Assembly: GCA_021772455.1 (NCBI GenBank)
Contig: JAJFLY010000004.1
Coordinates: 18,157 to 82,156, forward strand
From: Chlamydiota bacterium
GTDB lineage: Bacteria; Chlamydiota; Chlamydiia; Chlamydiales; JAAKFR01
Direction of reading: 5' to 3'
DNA length: 64,000 nucleotides
Shown here one piece after another: positions 44,788 to 53,626 of this stretch (position 1 is the stretch's first letter; each line of letters begins with the position of its first letter). The notes under the pieces were generated by a model that was not told the DNA's origin, ran no database searches, and saw nothing but the letters and a program-made list of their open reading frames with translations. The translations under genes and the position numbers were made by a program.

Positions 44788-46479
44788 CTAAACTCTAAAA
44801 AACTCGGCAGTCTTTGTCTCCTCTTCACTTGGGAACATCCAACGATATCCACAGTAAGTCGCTGCTATGGCAGTGCTACCCGCAACAATAGCCAGCGTAA
44901 CGGGCATGGCTACTGCAACTACAGTTCCTCCAACCGCATAACTAGTTGCTGCAACGATTGACGATGAAGCAATCACTCCCAAATTAGCAGCTTGCCGACC
45001 CCATGAAACTTGTGTGTCATCGAACTTTTGAAGTACATTCTTGAATTGGATATTAGGTTTACTAAAATTAACATAAGACCCAAAATACCCTTCAAGTCTC
45101 TTATATTTTTCACCAATAGCTTTCTCGTTTTCATTCGGTTCTGGTTTAGCATTAGATGTACCTGGATCAAGTTGTCTGATAAGACTGCTAGCAAGCTCTA
45201 GGACAGGTTTAGATGCCTTTTTATGAGGATCTTTGAGGTCTTGATTCCCAAGTCTTGTAAGGTCGTGTGTAAAGAGTATTCCTTCTAGAGCAAGAGGCCA
45301 TGTATTCTCCTTTGGAAGATTTTCATCTACATACCTTCCAATTTTCTCACCCAATTTTATAGCTTGATGACACTGCGCACCTCCCAAGCTCATTTTGGGA
45401 TCTAAATTTTCATGCGATTTAGTACTCAAGATTTCGATTCGAAGGTCATCTCTCCGCTTAGAATTCAAAGGGTCATAAGTGATCGCAAGTCGAGCAAGTT
45501 CGTCAGAAACACTTCCCTTATCGAGGGCTTGAATTGATTTTTTTTCTTTAGCAAGATTATGACTTCTTGTGAGTATGACGCTCAAACTGTTTTGACCCCT
45601 GCCTATCACTCCCTCAAAGGTGTCTTGCAACAACAGGGCAACTTCTACCCAAGACTCGCCTCTGGCTTCCAAGCCTCTGATATCGAATACGAGCACGAAT
45701 TTGACAGATTTCGCCTGTTTAACAAGGTCTTTTAAAAGCACAGCATTTGCAATTACAACCTCGATTCCTCGGTTATCACATAGACCTGCTATATCACATA
45801 AATTCAGCTCACCCTTCTTTAAATTCAGCTCACCCTTCTTATCCTCTGCTACATCAAAGGTCACCCCCGGTATTAGCTGGGGAAGAGGCGTACCTGATTT
45901 CCCTCCATGCACGATAGGTGCGACTGATTTAATCCCAGACTTCTCGTCCACAACAATGCGACCGCATTCATCCTCGCGCATATCACAACCGTACACGTAG
46001 TTAATCAAGGCACTTTTACCCGCTCCCGTTTTTCCATAAACGACGGTAATATCCTTCCCTTTGGCTTGTTTTATTCTTTCGCGGCCAAGAGTTAATAGAC
46101 ATCGATAGAGCTCAAACGTTTTGCTCATTGTCCGTTCTTTCTTATCAATCTCTAAAAGGGCGTTTATCTGCCTCTCAATTTGCTCTGGCGTCCTACTTTC
46201 AGCATGCATCTTTGCTCCCGAAACTCCTAGCAGCATGAGACCTCCTCCAAGGAGGTAAGGCCACTTAAGACTCCCTTGTTGCAAATTGGCGAAACCCTGA
46301 CCTCTCACAGCTGGAGTCTGCGCAATCGCTCGATGCACACAATCCTTTATGCCGGAAGGGAGGCCTGCGGGGTTTTGGGTTACCGGTTTTGGAAATGCTG
46401 CCCTTATTAGAGGAGCTGACGGAAATAAGGCCCCACAACGCTGTGCTTGTAAAAAAGAGGGTCCACTACGAATATGCAT
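44788..46479 (-). CDS. Membrane-associated P-loop GTPase, paralogue B
   Basis: A 563-residue paralogue of the gene at 43006, with the same order: leader (1-72), hydrophobic helix (73-88), P-loop GKTGAGKS (149-156), CDIAG, VFDIRGLEARG, ILTRSHN, and C-terminal hydrophobic helices (GGTVVAVAMPVTLAIVAGST). The canonical Gly in the P-loop is kept here, whereas A has Glu. A 21-bp tandem duplication adds KKGELNL just before CDIAG. The 72 bp between the genes contains A's own promoter. It is inserted, with A, between uhpC and hisS, adjacent genes in C. trachomatis. Confidence 0.65.
   Translation of the reverse strand: MHIRSGPSFLQAQRCGALFPSAPLIRAAFPKPVTQNPAGLPSGIKDCVHRAIAQTPAVRGQGFANLQQGSLKWPYLLGGGLMLLGVSGAKMHAESRTPEQIERQINALLEIDKKERTMSKTFELYRCLLTLGRERIKQAKGKDITVVYGKTGAGKSALINYVYGCDMREDECGRIVVDEKSGIKSVAPIVHGGKSGTPLPQLIPGVTFDVAEDKKGELNLKKGELNLCDIAGLCDNRGIEVVIANAVLLKDLVKQAKSVKFVLVFDIRGLEARGESWVEVALLLQDTFEGVIGRGQNSLSVILTRSHNLAKEKKSIQALDKGSVSDELARLAITYDPLNSKRRDDLRIEILSTKSHENLDPKMSLGGAQCHQAIKLGEKIGRYVDENLPKENTWPLALEGILFTHDLTRLGNQDLKDPHKKASKPVLELASSLIRQLDPGTSNAKPEPNENEKAIGEKYKRLEGYFGSYVNFSKPNIQFKNVLQKFDDTQVSWGRQAANLGVIASSSIVAATSYAVGGTVVAVAMPVTLAIVAGSTAIAATYCGYRWMFPSEEETKTAEFFRV
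45800..45841 (-). repeat. 21-bp tandem duplication within paralogue B
   Basis: Two adjacent 21-base units differing at one position encode KGELNLK/KGELNL just before the CDIAG motif. Paralogue A has only one such unit (CKLNL). A recent slippage event. Confidence 0.85.
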
Positions 46480-46576
46480 TTTAAATCCTCGGATAGCATT
46501 TCAAAACAACTTTTATAGTATAATATTTTTTTTCAGTAAAGGCATTGCTCACACAGAATGTAGCGTTCGAAATGAC

Positions 46577-46605
46577 TTGAACCTATCTCCCTCTTAAACT
46601 ATCTT
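46577..46605 (+). promoter_or_regulatory. Possible hisS promoter
   Basis: TTGAAC (46577-46582), 17 bases, TATCTT (46600-46605), 12 bases before the hisS ATG. If used, the leader would be very short, so the call is tentative. Confidence 0.35.
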
Positions 46606-46617
46606 AAGCTCCTACTT

Positions 46618-47895
46618 ATGTCTTACCGAATTGCTAAAGGAGTCTTTGATATCCTGCCAAAAGATGCGGAAGATTGGCGACAGTCGCATCTCTGGCAGTA
46701 TCTTGAATCGCAAGTCCGAATGATTTGTGATGTTTACGGCTATCGTGAAGTCCGCACCCCCCTTTTTGAGTCGACCGATCTTTTCACACGCAGTATTGGA
46801 ACAGACACCGACATCGTCTCAAAAGAAATGTACACCTTTCAGGACAAAGGCAACCGTTCGCTCACACTGCGCCCTGAAGGGACCGCTCCTGTCATGCGCG
46901 CCTTTATCGAAAAAAATCTCGATCAAAAGGGGCCGATTCACAAGCTCTTTTATCTCAATCCGATGTTCCGCTATGAGCGACAACAAGCAGGAAGGTACCG
47001 TCAACACCATCAGTTTGGTGTCGAGGCGATCGGTTCGGGCTCCCCTTATCAAGATGTTGAGGTTATTCAACTTCTTTGGAAATTTTACGAAAGACTGGGT
47101 CTTAAAAATTTGGTCCTTCACATCAATTCGATTGGCGATGTGGAGGCTAGAAAACACTTTCGCGAAGCATTAAAGTCATACTTGCGCCCCTATTTAAATG
47201 ATCTTTCACCCGAAAGCCAAGACCGTTTTGAGACAAACCCTCTGCGCATTTTAGATTCGAAAAATGAGGGCGATCGAAAACTGTTAACAGATGCGCCAAG
47301 TATTCACGATTCGCTAAGCCCCGAATCTAAAGAACATTTCGAGCACGTGTGCGCCCTACTAAAAGAAGAAGGGATCCCCTTCAACTTTAACCTCCATCTG
47401 GTGCGCGGACTCGATTACTATAATAATACGGTCTTTGAAATTACCTCTGACGAGCTGGGGGCACAAAATAGCCTTGGTGGTGGCGGACGTTATGATGGGC
47501 TAATCAAACAGCTGGGCGGCCCCGACCTTCCCGCTTTTGGATTTGGGGCTGGGATCGAACGGATCATCCAAGTGATGCTTGCGCAAAAAGTTCCACTCCC
47601 TGCTTTTCCAAGCCCTTTGCTATTTATCATTCCGCTTGGCGAAGAGGCTCAGAAACGGTGCTTCCAAATCACAAGCGAATTGCGCGCACATAATCTCTCT
47701 GTCGAAATGGATTTTTCAGGCAAAAAACTTAAAAATGCGATGCGCTACGCCGATAGTATTGCAGCTCGTTATGTGGCTGTAATAGGTGAAAATGAGCTCG
47801 CCTCAGAAAAAATCGAAATCAAAGAAATGGTTTCTGGAAATGTGAAATCACTCCCTCTAAATAGGCTTGTCGATGAGTTACAAAAGAACGCATGA
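46618..47895 (+). CDS. hisS: Histidyl-tRNA synthetase
   Basis: Class II synthetase charging tRNA-His. Seen: motif 1 region EVRTPLFESTDLFTRSIGTD, motif 2 FRYERQQAGRYRQHHQFGVE, the His-specific LVRGLDYYNNTVFEI, and motif 3 PAFGFGAGIERII. The C-terminal anticodon domain follows. 425 residues. Overlaps aspS by 23 bp. Confidence 0.96.
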   Translation: MSYRIAKGVFDILPKDAEDWRQSHLWQYLESQVRMICDVYGYREVRTPLFESTDLFTRSIGTDTDIVSKEMYTFQDKGNRSLTLRPEGTAPVMRAFIEKNLDQKGPIHKLFYLNPMFRYERQQAGRYRQHHQFGVEAIGSGSPYQDVEVIQLLWKFYERLGLKNLVLHINSIGDVEARKHFREALKSYLRPYLNDLSPESQDRFETNPLRILDSKNEGDRKLLTDAPSIHDSLSPESKEHFEHVCALLKEEGIPFNFNLHLVRGLDYYNNTVFEITSDELGAQNSLGGGGRYDGLIKQLGGPDLPAFGFGAGIERIIQVMLAQKVPLPAFPSPLLFIIPLGEEAQKRCFQITSELRAHNLSVEMDFSGKKLKNAMRYADSIAARYVAVIGENELASEKIEIKEMVSGNVKSLPLNRLVDELQKNA

Positions 47896-49648
47896 TTGTG
47901 GGACCTTAACGGCCCAAAATATTGGTGAAACGGTCCTTTTATCCGGCTGGGTCCATAGAAGGCGGGATCATGGTGGCTTGATTTTCATAGATTTACGCGA
48001 TCGTTTTGGGCTTACGCAAATCGTCTTTCACCCCGAAGTAGCTCAGGACATGCACACGCTCGCCGGCGATTTGCGCTCTGAATGGGTGATCGCGGTCAAA
48101 GGAAAGGTCGTCGCGCGTGGTGAGGGAATGACAAATCCAAAGCTCAAAACGGGTGCGGTCGAAATCGAAACCTCCCACCTTGAAATTTTATCCAAAGCAA
48201 AAACGCCCCCGTTCTCAATTTGTGACGAAAATCTCAATGTAAATGAAGAGCTTAGGCTCACATACCGCTACCTCGATATTAGACGCGGTGAGATCGCAGA
48301 ACGCCTTGTCGTGCGCCACAAAACAATGCTCGCCATTCGCAATCATCTCGATGGCCATCGTTTTTTAGAAATCACAACTCCTATTTTAGGAAAATCTACT
48401 CCTGAAGGTGCACGCGACTATCTGGTTCCCTCACGCATCTATCCCGGCACCTTTTTTGCCCTCCCACAATCGCCTCAGATTTTCAAACAGCTCTTGATGA
48501 TTTCTGGAATGGACCGCTATTTTCAAATTGCTACCTGTTTCCGAGATGAAGATCTACGTTCAGATCGGCAGCCCGAGTTTACCCAGATAGACCTTGAAAT
48601 GAGCTTCGGTAGCCAAGAAGAGCTCTTTCCCATGATCGAAGAGATGATGGGGGGCATTTTTAAACAATGCATTGGAGTCAATATCCAAGGCCCCTTCCGT
48701 CAGATTACTTTTCGCGATTCTATGGAGCGTTACGGAACAGATAAGCCCGATCTACGCTTCGGCATGGAACTTGTCCGCATCGATGCCATTGCCAAAAAAT
48801 CGAGTTTTTCGGTCTTTCTCGACCAGCTTCAAGAGGGCTGCGTGATCAAAGGGATCTGCGTCAAAGGGGGCGCAGAGGCGTCACGTCGCATCATCGATGG
48901 CTACACACAATTTGTCGGGCATCTTGGTGCAAAGGGACTCGCCTGGATGAAAATGCAAGAGGGCGCTCTTGTTTCGAACATCGTGAAATTCTTTGACAAA
49001 GCCGTTCAAGAAGAGCTTATCGCAGCGTTTCAAGCAGAAGAAGGTGATCTTCTACTCTTTGTCGCTTCGAATGAAAATACGACCAATATGGCCCTCGATC
49101 ACCTGCGTCGCCACATTGCCAAGGAGAGTGGCCTGATTGATAAAAACCGCTACGAGTTTGCCTGGATCACTGAATTTCCACTCGTCCATTGGGATAAAGA
49201 CTCGCAAACATACGCTGCCGAGCACCACCCCTTTACCATGCCCTATTTGGAAGATATCCCTCTTCTTGACAGCGAGCCCCAAAAAGTGCGCTCTTCCAGC
49301 TACGACCTCGTCCTTAACGGTTATGAACTTGGATCAGGTTCTCAGCGTATTCACAGTGGTGAGTTGCAGGAAAAAATCTTCCGCATGCTCAAACTATCAG
49401 AAGAAGATATCAAAAAACGTTTCGGATTTTTTATAGAAGCTCTACAATACGGAACTCCACCTCATTTGGGGATTGCTCTCGGGGTCGACCGCATCGTCAT
49501 GTTGCTCACCCACTCCGAAAGCCTCCGCGATGTTATCGCGTTCCCCAAAACGCAAAGAGCAACCGATTTAATGATGGATGCCCCTTCAGAGGTGTTGAAA
49601 GAGCAATTAACAGAACTAAAGATACACGTTGAGCCCCCAGAGGTATAA
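47873..49648 (+). CDS. aspS: Aspartyl-tRNA synthetase
   Basis: Class II synthetase of the bacterial type with the GAD insertion. N-terminal OB domain: TVLLSGWVHRRRDHGGLIFI with IDLRDRFGLTQIV. Catalytic: PQSPQIFKQLLMISGMDRYF, the motif 2 FRDEDLRSDRQPEFTQID, and motif 3 GIALGVDRIVMLLT. ATG at 47873 (MSYKRTHDCG) chosen over TTG at 47867. 591 residues. Whether it is a discriminating or tRNA-Asp/Asn enzyme cannot be told from this. Confidence 0.95.
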   Translation: MSYKRTHDCGTLTAQNIGETVLLSGWVHRRRDHGGLIFIDLRDRFGLTQIVFHPEVAQDMHTLAGDLRSEWVIAVKGKVVARGEGMTNPKLKTGAVEIETSHLEILSKAKTPPFSICDENLNVNEELRLTYRYLDIRRGEIAERLVVRHKTMLAIRNHLDGHRFLEITTPILGKSTPEGARDYLVPSRIYPGTFFALPQSPQIFKQLLMISGMDRYFQIATCFRDEDLRSDRQPEFTQIDLEMSFGSQEELFPMIEEMMGGIFKQCIGVNIQGPFRQITFRDSMERYGTDKPDLRFGMELVRIDAIAKKSSFSVFLDQLQEGCVIKGICVKGGAEASRRIIDGYTQFVGHLGAKGLAWMKMQEGALVSNIVKFFDKAVQEELIAAFQAEEGDLLLFVASNENTTNMALDHLRRHIAKESGLIDKNRYEFAWITEFPLVHWDKDSQTYAAEHHPFTMPYLEDIPLLDSEPQKVRSSSYDLVLNGYELGSGSQRIHSGELQEKIFRMLKLSEEDIKKRFGFFIEALQYGTPPHLGIALGVDRIVMLLTHSESLRDVIAFPKTQRATDLMMDAPSEVLKEQLTELKIHVEPPEV

Positions 49649-50311
49649 GTGATAAAAAAATTATGTATTCTTATTTTATGCGTTTGCAGTTCGCTATGCG
49701 GTGCTGAAGAAGTTAACGACGATCAACTCTCCGAAACGCTCGGCCACCTACTTGTGAAACACCTTGTACAACCTGGATTTAAGTGCAATTTCGATAAAGT
49801 TATTCAAGGTATTAAAGACGCCCGGAAAGGTAAAGCCGCTCCGATGAGCGAAGAGGACTATGAGCAAACGATCTTATCCATTCAAGAAACGATCTTTCAC
49901 CAAACAGCTGAAAAAAATCTTGCCCAAGCAGATGCGTTTTTAGAAAAAAATGGAAATGATGAAGGGATACACGTAATCGATCCAAAGCTTCAATTCCGCA
50001 TCACCCAAGCAGGTGAAGGAACTGAGGTTAGCGCTGATTCCATTCCCCTCATCCACTACAAAGGATCGCTATCTGATGGTACGGTCTTTGCGAATTCAGA
50101 TGAGCCCCTCCCCCTTCCGATCAATCAGTCGATCCCCGGCTTTGCCCGTGGACTTGTCGGTATGAAAGAGGGTGAGAAGCGCACGCTCTTTATCCACCCC
50201 GAGCTTGCGTACGGCATTTCAGGCAATTTACCCCCAAATTCCCTGTTGATTTTTGAAGTGGAGATCGTGAAAGCGAATTCCGATCCCTTTGAGGATTTAG
50301 CCCAAAAATAG
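49649..50311 (+). CDS. mip: FKBP-type peptidyl-prolyl isomerase, Mip-like
   Basis: Exported prolyl isomerase of the macrophage infectivity potentiator group. Signal peptide MIKKLCILILCVCSSLCG with a GTG start, a helical dimerisation arm (DKVIQGIKDARKGKAAPMSE), then the FKBP domain: VSADSIPLIHYKGSLSDGTV, FARGLVGMKEGEKRTLFIHP and ELAYGISGNLPPNSLLIFEV. 220 residues. Follows aspS directly, as in C. trachomatis (CT541/CT542). Confidence 0.92.
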   Translation: MIKKLCILILCVCSSLCGAEEVNDDQLSETLGHLLVKHLVQPGFKCNFDKVIQGIKDARKGKAAPMSEEDYEQTILSIQETIFHQTAEKNLAQADAFLEKNGNDEGIHVIDPKLQFRITQAGEGTEVSADSIPLIHYKGSLSDGTVFANSDEPLPLPINQSIPGFARGLVGMKEGEKRTLFIHPELAYGISGNLPPNSLLIFEVEIVKANSDPFEDLAQK

Positions 50312-50752
50312 ATGGAAGTGATCCTATGTCAGCCGGAAATTCCTCAAAATGCAGGCAATATTGCCCGCACGTGCGCCGTCACGGGGACAAAACTCACCTT
50401 TATCCGTCCACTTGGCTTTAATTTTAGCTCAAGACAGCTCAAGCGGGCTGGCATGGATTATTGGGACGACTTAGATTTCAAAATTCTAGATGAGCTAAAG
50501 CTCCAAGAACCCTTCTACTTTTTTTCGACAAAGGGCAAACGCCCTTACACAGAAATTCCCTTCACACAAGATACGCAGCTGATCTTTGGAGCTGAGTCGT
50601 GTGGACTTCCCCCACACATCTACGAGCGCTACAGCGAGCAGATGTATACAATTCCGATGCGTGAAAACGCTCGCTCGCTGAACCTTTCGAATTCAGTAGC
50701 GATCGTCTTGTATGAAGGCTTAAGACAAAATCAGTTTAAAGGACTTCTGTAA
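50312..50752 (+). CDS. trmL: tRNA (cytidine/uridine-34-2'-O)-methyltransferase
   Basis: SPOUT-class methyltransferase of the YibK/TrmL type, modifying the wobble base of tRNA-Leu. MEVILCQPEIPQNAGNIART is diagnostic, then IFGAESCGLPPHI and RSLNLSNSVAIVLYEGLRQ (knot). 146 residues, minimal for the family. Called spoU (CT540) in C. trachomatis. Directly abuts mip; tail overlaps trxA by 17 bp. Confidence 0.92.
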   Translation: MEVILCQPEIPQNAGNIARTCAVTGTKLTFIRPLGFNFSSRQLKRAGMDYWDDLDFKILDELKLQEPFYFFSTKGKRPYTEIPFTQDTQLIFGAESCGLPPHIYERYSEQMYTIPMRENARSLNLSNSVAIVLYEGLRQNQFKGLL

Positions 50753-51059
50753 CCATCTTACGAAGAGCATCTAGGTCTTTTAGACCGACAACGCGCTTAA
50801 CAAGCTGACCATCTTTAAAAAGAATTAGGGTTGGGATTGAGGTAACCTCGAATTTAGCCGCAACATTCACAGACTGGTCGGTATCGACCTTAGCGACAGT
50901 TGCTTTCCCAGCCATTTCTTGCGCTAACTCCTCGACAATTGGAGTCAACATGCGGCATGGGCCACACCAATCGGCATAAAAATCGACAAGTACAACACCT
51001 TGAGAGATGCCATCTTCAAAATTGTCGTCTGAAAGCTGCTTAATGATATCGGAAGCCAT
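50736..51059 (-). CDS. trxA: Thioredoxin
   Basis: Thiol-disulphide carrier. The active site DFYADWCGPCRMLTPI, the cis-Pro in EVTSIPTLILFKDGQ, and 107 residues are typical. ATG at 51059 (MASDII) chosen because GGAG lies seven bases upstream; a reading from 51074 adds five residues covering the ribosome site. Own promoter upstream. Confidence 0.96.
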   Translation of the reverse strand: MASDIIKQLSDDNFEDGISQGVVLVDFYADWCGPCRMLTPIVEELAQEMAGKATVAKVDTDQSVNVAAKFEVTSIPTLILFKDGQLVKRVVGLKDLDALRKMVTEVL

Positions 51060-51094
51060 TGTTTTTCTCCTCAAAAAGGCTGTTTAATGGCCCA

Positions 51095-51123
51095 ATTATA
51101 GTTGGGGTGGAGAAATAAAACAA
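51095..51123 (-). promoter_or_regulatory. Probable trxA promoter
   Basis: TTGTTT (51123-51118), 17 bases, perfect TATAAT (51100-51095) on the minus strand, 35 bases before the ATG. The sequence after it, TATAATTGGGCCATTAA, is nearly the same as at uhpC. Confidence 0.6.
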
Positions 51124-51133
51124 GAAGCGTGTT

Positions 51134-52309
51134 ATGAGAAAAAGTATGAGATCTTTTTTAGCCATCTGCATCCTAACCACCTTCTTCATAGCCCTGGGAA
51201 TCTCCCTGCTCCCCGCAGTAATTGGGGCTGCAGGTTTTTGGATCGGCTCCCTACTCATGATCGGTGTTTGGCTCTTTATCGTATTATCAAGCCTAATCTA
51301 CCTCGAAGCAACTCTCGCCAATCCCGACGGTGCCAATATGGCCTCTATCTCAAGAAATTTACTTGGGAAAGCCAGCTCTGTAATCAGCTCCATTGCCTTC
51401 ATCTACGTCCACACCTCAATATTAACGATCTACTTCCTCTTTGGATCACTCCTATTAAAAGATCTCACTCACATACCCCTACAAATCCCCCTTATTTTAA
51501 TCGTCGGATTCTTTCTATTTATGGGATTGCGCTGGTGTGGGTGGCTTGCCGCATTGTGCCTTGCCATCGTACTGGGTATTTTGGTAAGCCTATTACAAAG
51601 AGAGGGAGGCGCGTTTCATCCCCCCCCATTCAAGCCCAATTGGCTCTATCTACTTCTCGCCGTTCCCGCCCTCTATAATGCCCTTTTTTTCCAAAGCATC
51701 GTCCCCACCTTAGCCACCTTTATGAAACGCGATTGGGTCAAAATCAAGAGAGTGATTTGGATCAGCTCACTATGTGCCCTATTGATTAGCCTCACCTGGC
51801 TATGGATCGCGATTAGCGCAACACCGAGCGATGTGATGTACCTTATCTTTGAAAGCTACGAAAACATCTATGGAATTTCACATGCGCTCCATAAAATTCC
51901 ATTCATCGGCAAGACCATCTACCCCCTCATGTTTTTTCCCTTTATCGCCTCTTTCCCCATATTAGGAACGGTCCTGCTCGACTTCTACTCCGATCTCTTC
52001 AAACTTACCCCCGAAAAACGAAAAGGATGGAAGCGCCTCGCCATCTGCCTATTAGCTATCCTTCCCCCTTTTCTTCTTTCTCATATTCCAATGGTCCATA
52101 TCAACGTCATCGTTAACTACACTCTCGGCCTATCGGTCGTCTTAATCAGCGCGGTGATTCCCCTCCTTTGGATCATCTCGGCCCGCTACATCCGCACAGG
52201 CATTTCATACCCCCACCACCTTAAAATTGGACCGCCCACATTAGTTCTCTACGCCATCGCCGTCTTTTTCCTTATTTACTTCGAAGGCGTTCAAATGATT
52301 AAGATCTAA
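51134..52309 (+). CDS. Aromatic amino acid permease (Trp/Tyr permease family)
   Basis: A 391-residue polytopic membrane protein with about eleven segments. The N-terminus ISLLPAVIGAAGFWIGSLL matches the tryptophan/tyrosine permease (HAAAP) signature, followed by YLEATLANPDGANMASISRN. It should import aromatic amino acids by proton symport. Chlamydia carry similar tyrP genes elsewhere; its place here after trxA is an insertion. A stem-loop ends the unit. Confidence 0.8.
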   Translation: MRKSMRSFLAICILTTFFIALGISLLPAVIGAAGFWIGSLLMIGVWLFIVLSSLIYLEATLANPDGANMASISRNLLGKASSVISSIAFIYVHTSILTIYFLFGSLLLKDLTHIPLQIPLILIVGFFLFMGLRWCGWLAALCLAIVLGILVSLLQREGGAFHPPPFKPNWLYLLLAVPALYNALFFQSIVPTLATFMKRDWVKIKRVIWISSLCALLISLTWLWIAISATPSDVMYLIFESYENIYGISHALHKIPFIGKTIYPLMFFPFIASFPILGTVLLDFYSDLFKLTPEKRKGWKRLAICLLAILPPFLLSHIPMVHINVIVNYTLGLSVVLISAVIPLLWIISARYIRTGISYPHHLKIGPPTLVLYAIAVFFLIYFEGVQMIKI

Positions 52310-52326
52310 ATCTTTGATACAGTTTT

Positions 52327-52364
52327 GGGATTGTTGAAGAATAGCTCTATTCTTCAATAATCCC
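52327..52364 (+). terminator. Terminator of the permease gene
   Basis: GGGATTGTTGAAGAATAG and its near-perfect complement around a CTC loop form a long hairpin (one mismatch) followed by TGTTTT. It lies 18 bp after the stop codon. Confidence 0.7.
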
Positions 52365-52487
52365 TGTTTTCTATAAGCAAAATTAAAGCCGCCCCTCCTA
52401 ATGCTCCCCTATCCCATCGTAATACTTGAAGAATAAAGGTCTTTTTAGTAAACTCTCCCTCATTAAATTGAATATTAGAGGATAAAA

Positions 52488-53204
52488 ATGGCCATTTCTG
52501 CCGAAGTTAAAAAAGATCTTTTGCTTTTTCTAGGAGAGCAACGAGCACCCGAGCTGCTCGGAGCCTACTTGTTCTACCTGGAACGTAAGTTCGGCATAAG
52601 CCCAGTTGCCTTTGTCCGTGATAAAATTATTTACCAAAGCACCGAAGAGGCGATCAAAAAGCTCGAGGAAGAGAGCAAAGTGTGGCGCGAGACAGAGATT
52701 AAAATCGGTTTTGGCCCCCCTTCTGTCAACAAACAGACTAAAAAAATCTACATCTGCCCCTTCACAGGAAAGGTTTTTGCCGATAACACCCACCCAAATC
52801 CGCAAGATGCTATTTATGACTGGGTTTCTAAGTGTCCTGAAAATACAGAGCGGACCGGAGGGGTGCGGGCAAAGCGTTTCTTTGTCTCCGAAGATCCTGA
52901 AGTGATCCAAAACTACATCAAGCCGCGAAAAGAGGCTATCTCAAAAACAGTCTATTCATCTGCGGTTACAGGGAAGCTTTTCAATAGCAAGGATGCTGTG
53001 ATTCGAGACTTTAAAAATCACTATTTGAAGCCTTTAACTCTTGTTGAAGTGCAAAACCAAAACCGGTTTCAACTCGAAGAGACATTTCTCAACCTCATCC
53101 AGGACCACTTGCAAGAGGATAAGATCGCGACCTTTGTTGAAACTTTAGCAGAAGATGAAACTTTTCACCCTTACGTCACGGAATGGGTCGAAACCGAAGA
53201 GTAG
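52488..53204 (+). CDS. Chlamydial conserved protein (DUF2709, CT538-like)
   Basis: A 238-residue protein of a chlamydia-specific family (DUF2709). Seen: KKIYICPFTGKVFADNTHPN with DAIYDWVSKCPENTER, and SSAVTGKLFNSKDAVIRDF. The two CPFTGK/AVTGK blocks look like a repeated small domain; the Cys residues could bind metal. Function unknown. First in a compact operon reaching to yciA. Confidence 0.75.
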   Translation: MAISAEVKKDLLLFLGEQRAPELLGAYLFYLERKFGISPVAFVRDKIIYQSTEEAIKKLEEESKVWRETEIKIGFGPPSVNKQTKKIYICPFTGKVFADNTHPNPQDAIYDWVSKCPENTERTGGVRAKRFFVSEDPEVIQNYIKPRKEAISKTVYSSAVTGKLFNSKDAVIRDFKNHYLKPLTLVEVQNQNRFQLEETFLNLIQDHLQEDKIATFVETLAEDETFHPYVTEWVETEE

Positions 53205-53626
53205 TAACCCAATCTGCAGAAGAGACTATGGCCTTTGGAGCGTCGCTTGGCGCCTCTTTAAAGCCTAATACGGTTCTGTGCCTTTTTGGAGAGCTGGGGG
53301 CAGGGAAAACCACATTTGTGAAAGGGATTGCGCGAGGAGTGGCTGGTGTCCCGTCTGAAGAGGTCGTCAGCCCAACATTTGTCTACCTTAACGTTTATGG
53401 AAACGTCTACCACTTCGATCTCTACCGCCTCCACGATTGTGATGAGTTTTTAAGCTTAGGATTTGAAGAGTATTTTTTTGCAGGAGGGATTTGCTGCATC
53501 GAATGGAGTGAGCGTATCGCTCCGATTGTACCCGAGAAGGCGGTCAAAGTGACCCTTTCTCACTTAACGGAAGAGTCACGTGAAATTATCATTTCAGAAT
53601 GCCAAATTTTTGAAGACGGCGGTTAA
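53183..53626 (+). CDS. tsaE: tRNA t6A biosynthesis ATPase TsaE
   Basis: ATPase of the TsaBDE complex making t6A37. Walker A is FGELGAGKTTFVKGIARG near residue 40, then VSPTFVYLNVYGNVYHFDLY and CCIEWSERI. 147 residues. Overlaps the DUF2709 gene by 22 bp and engB by 47 bp. Matches CT537 (yjeE). Confidence 0.9.
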   Translation: MGRNRRVVTQSAEETMAFGASLGASLKPNTVLCLFGELGAGKTTFVKGIARGVAGVPSEEVVSPTFVYLNVYGNVYHFDLYRLHDCDEFLSLGFEEYFFAGGICCIEWSERIAPIVPEKAVKVTLSHLTEESREIIISECQIFEDGG

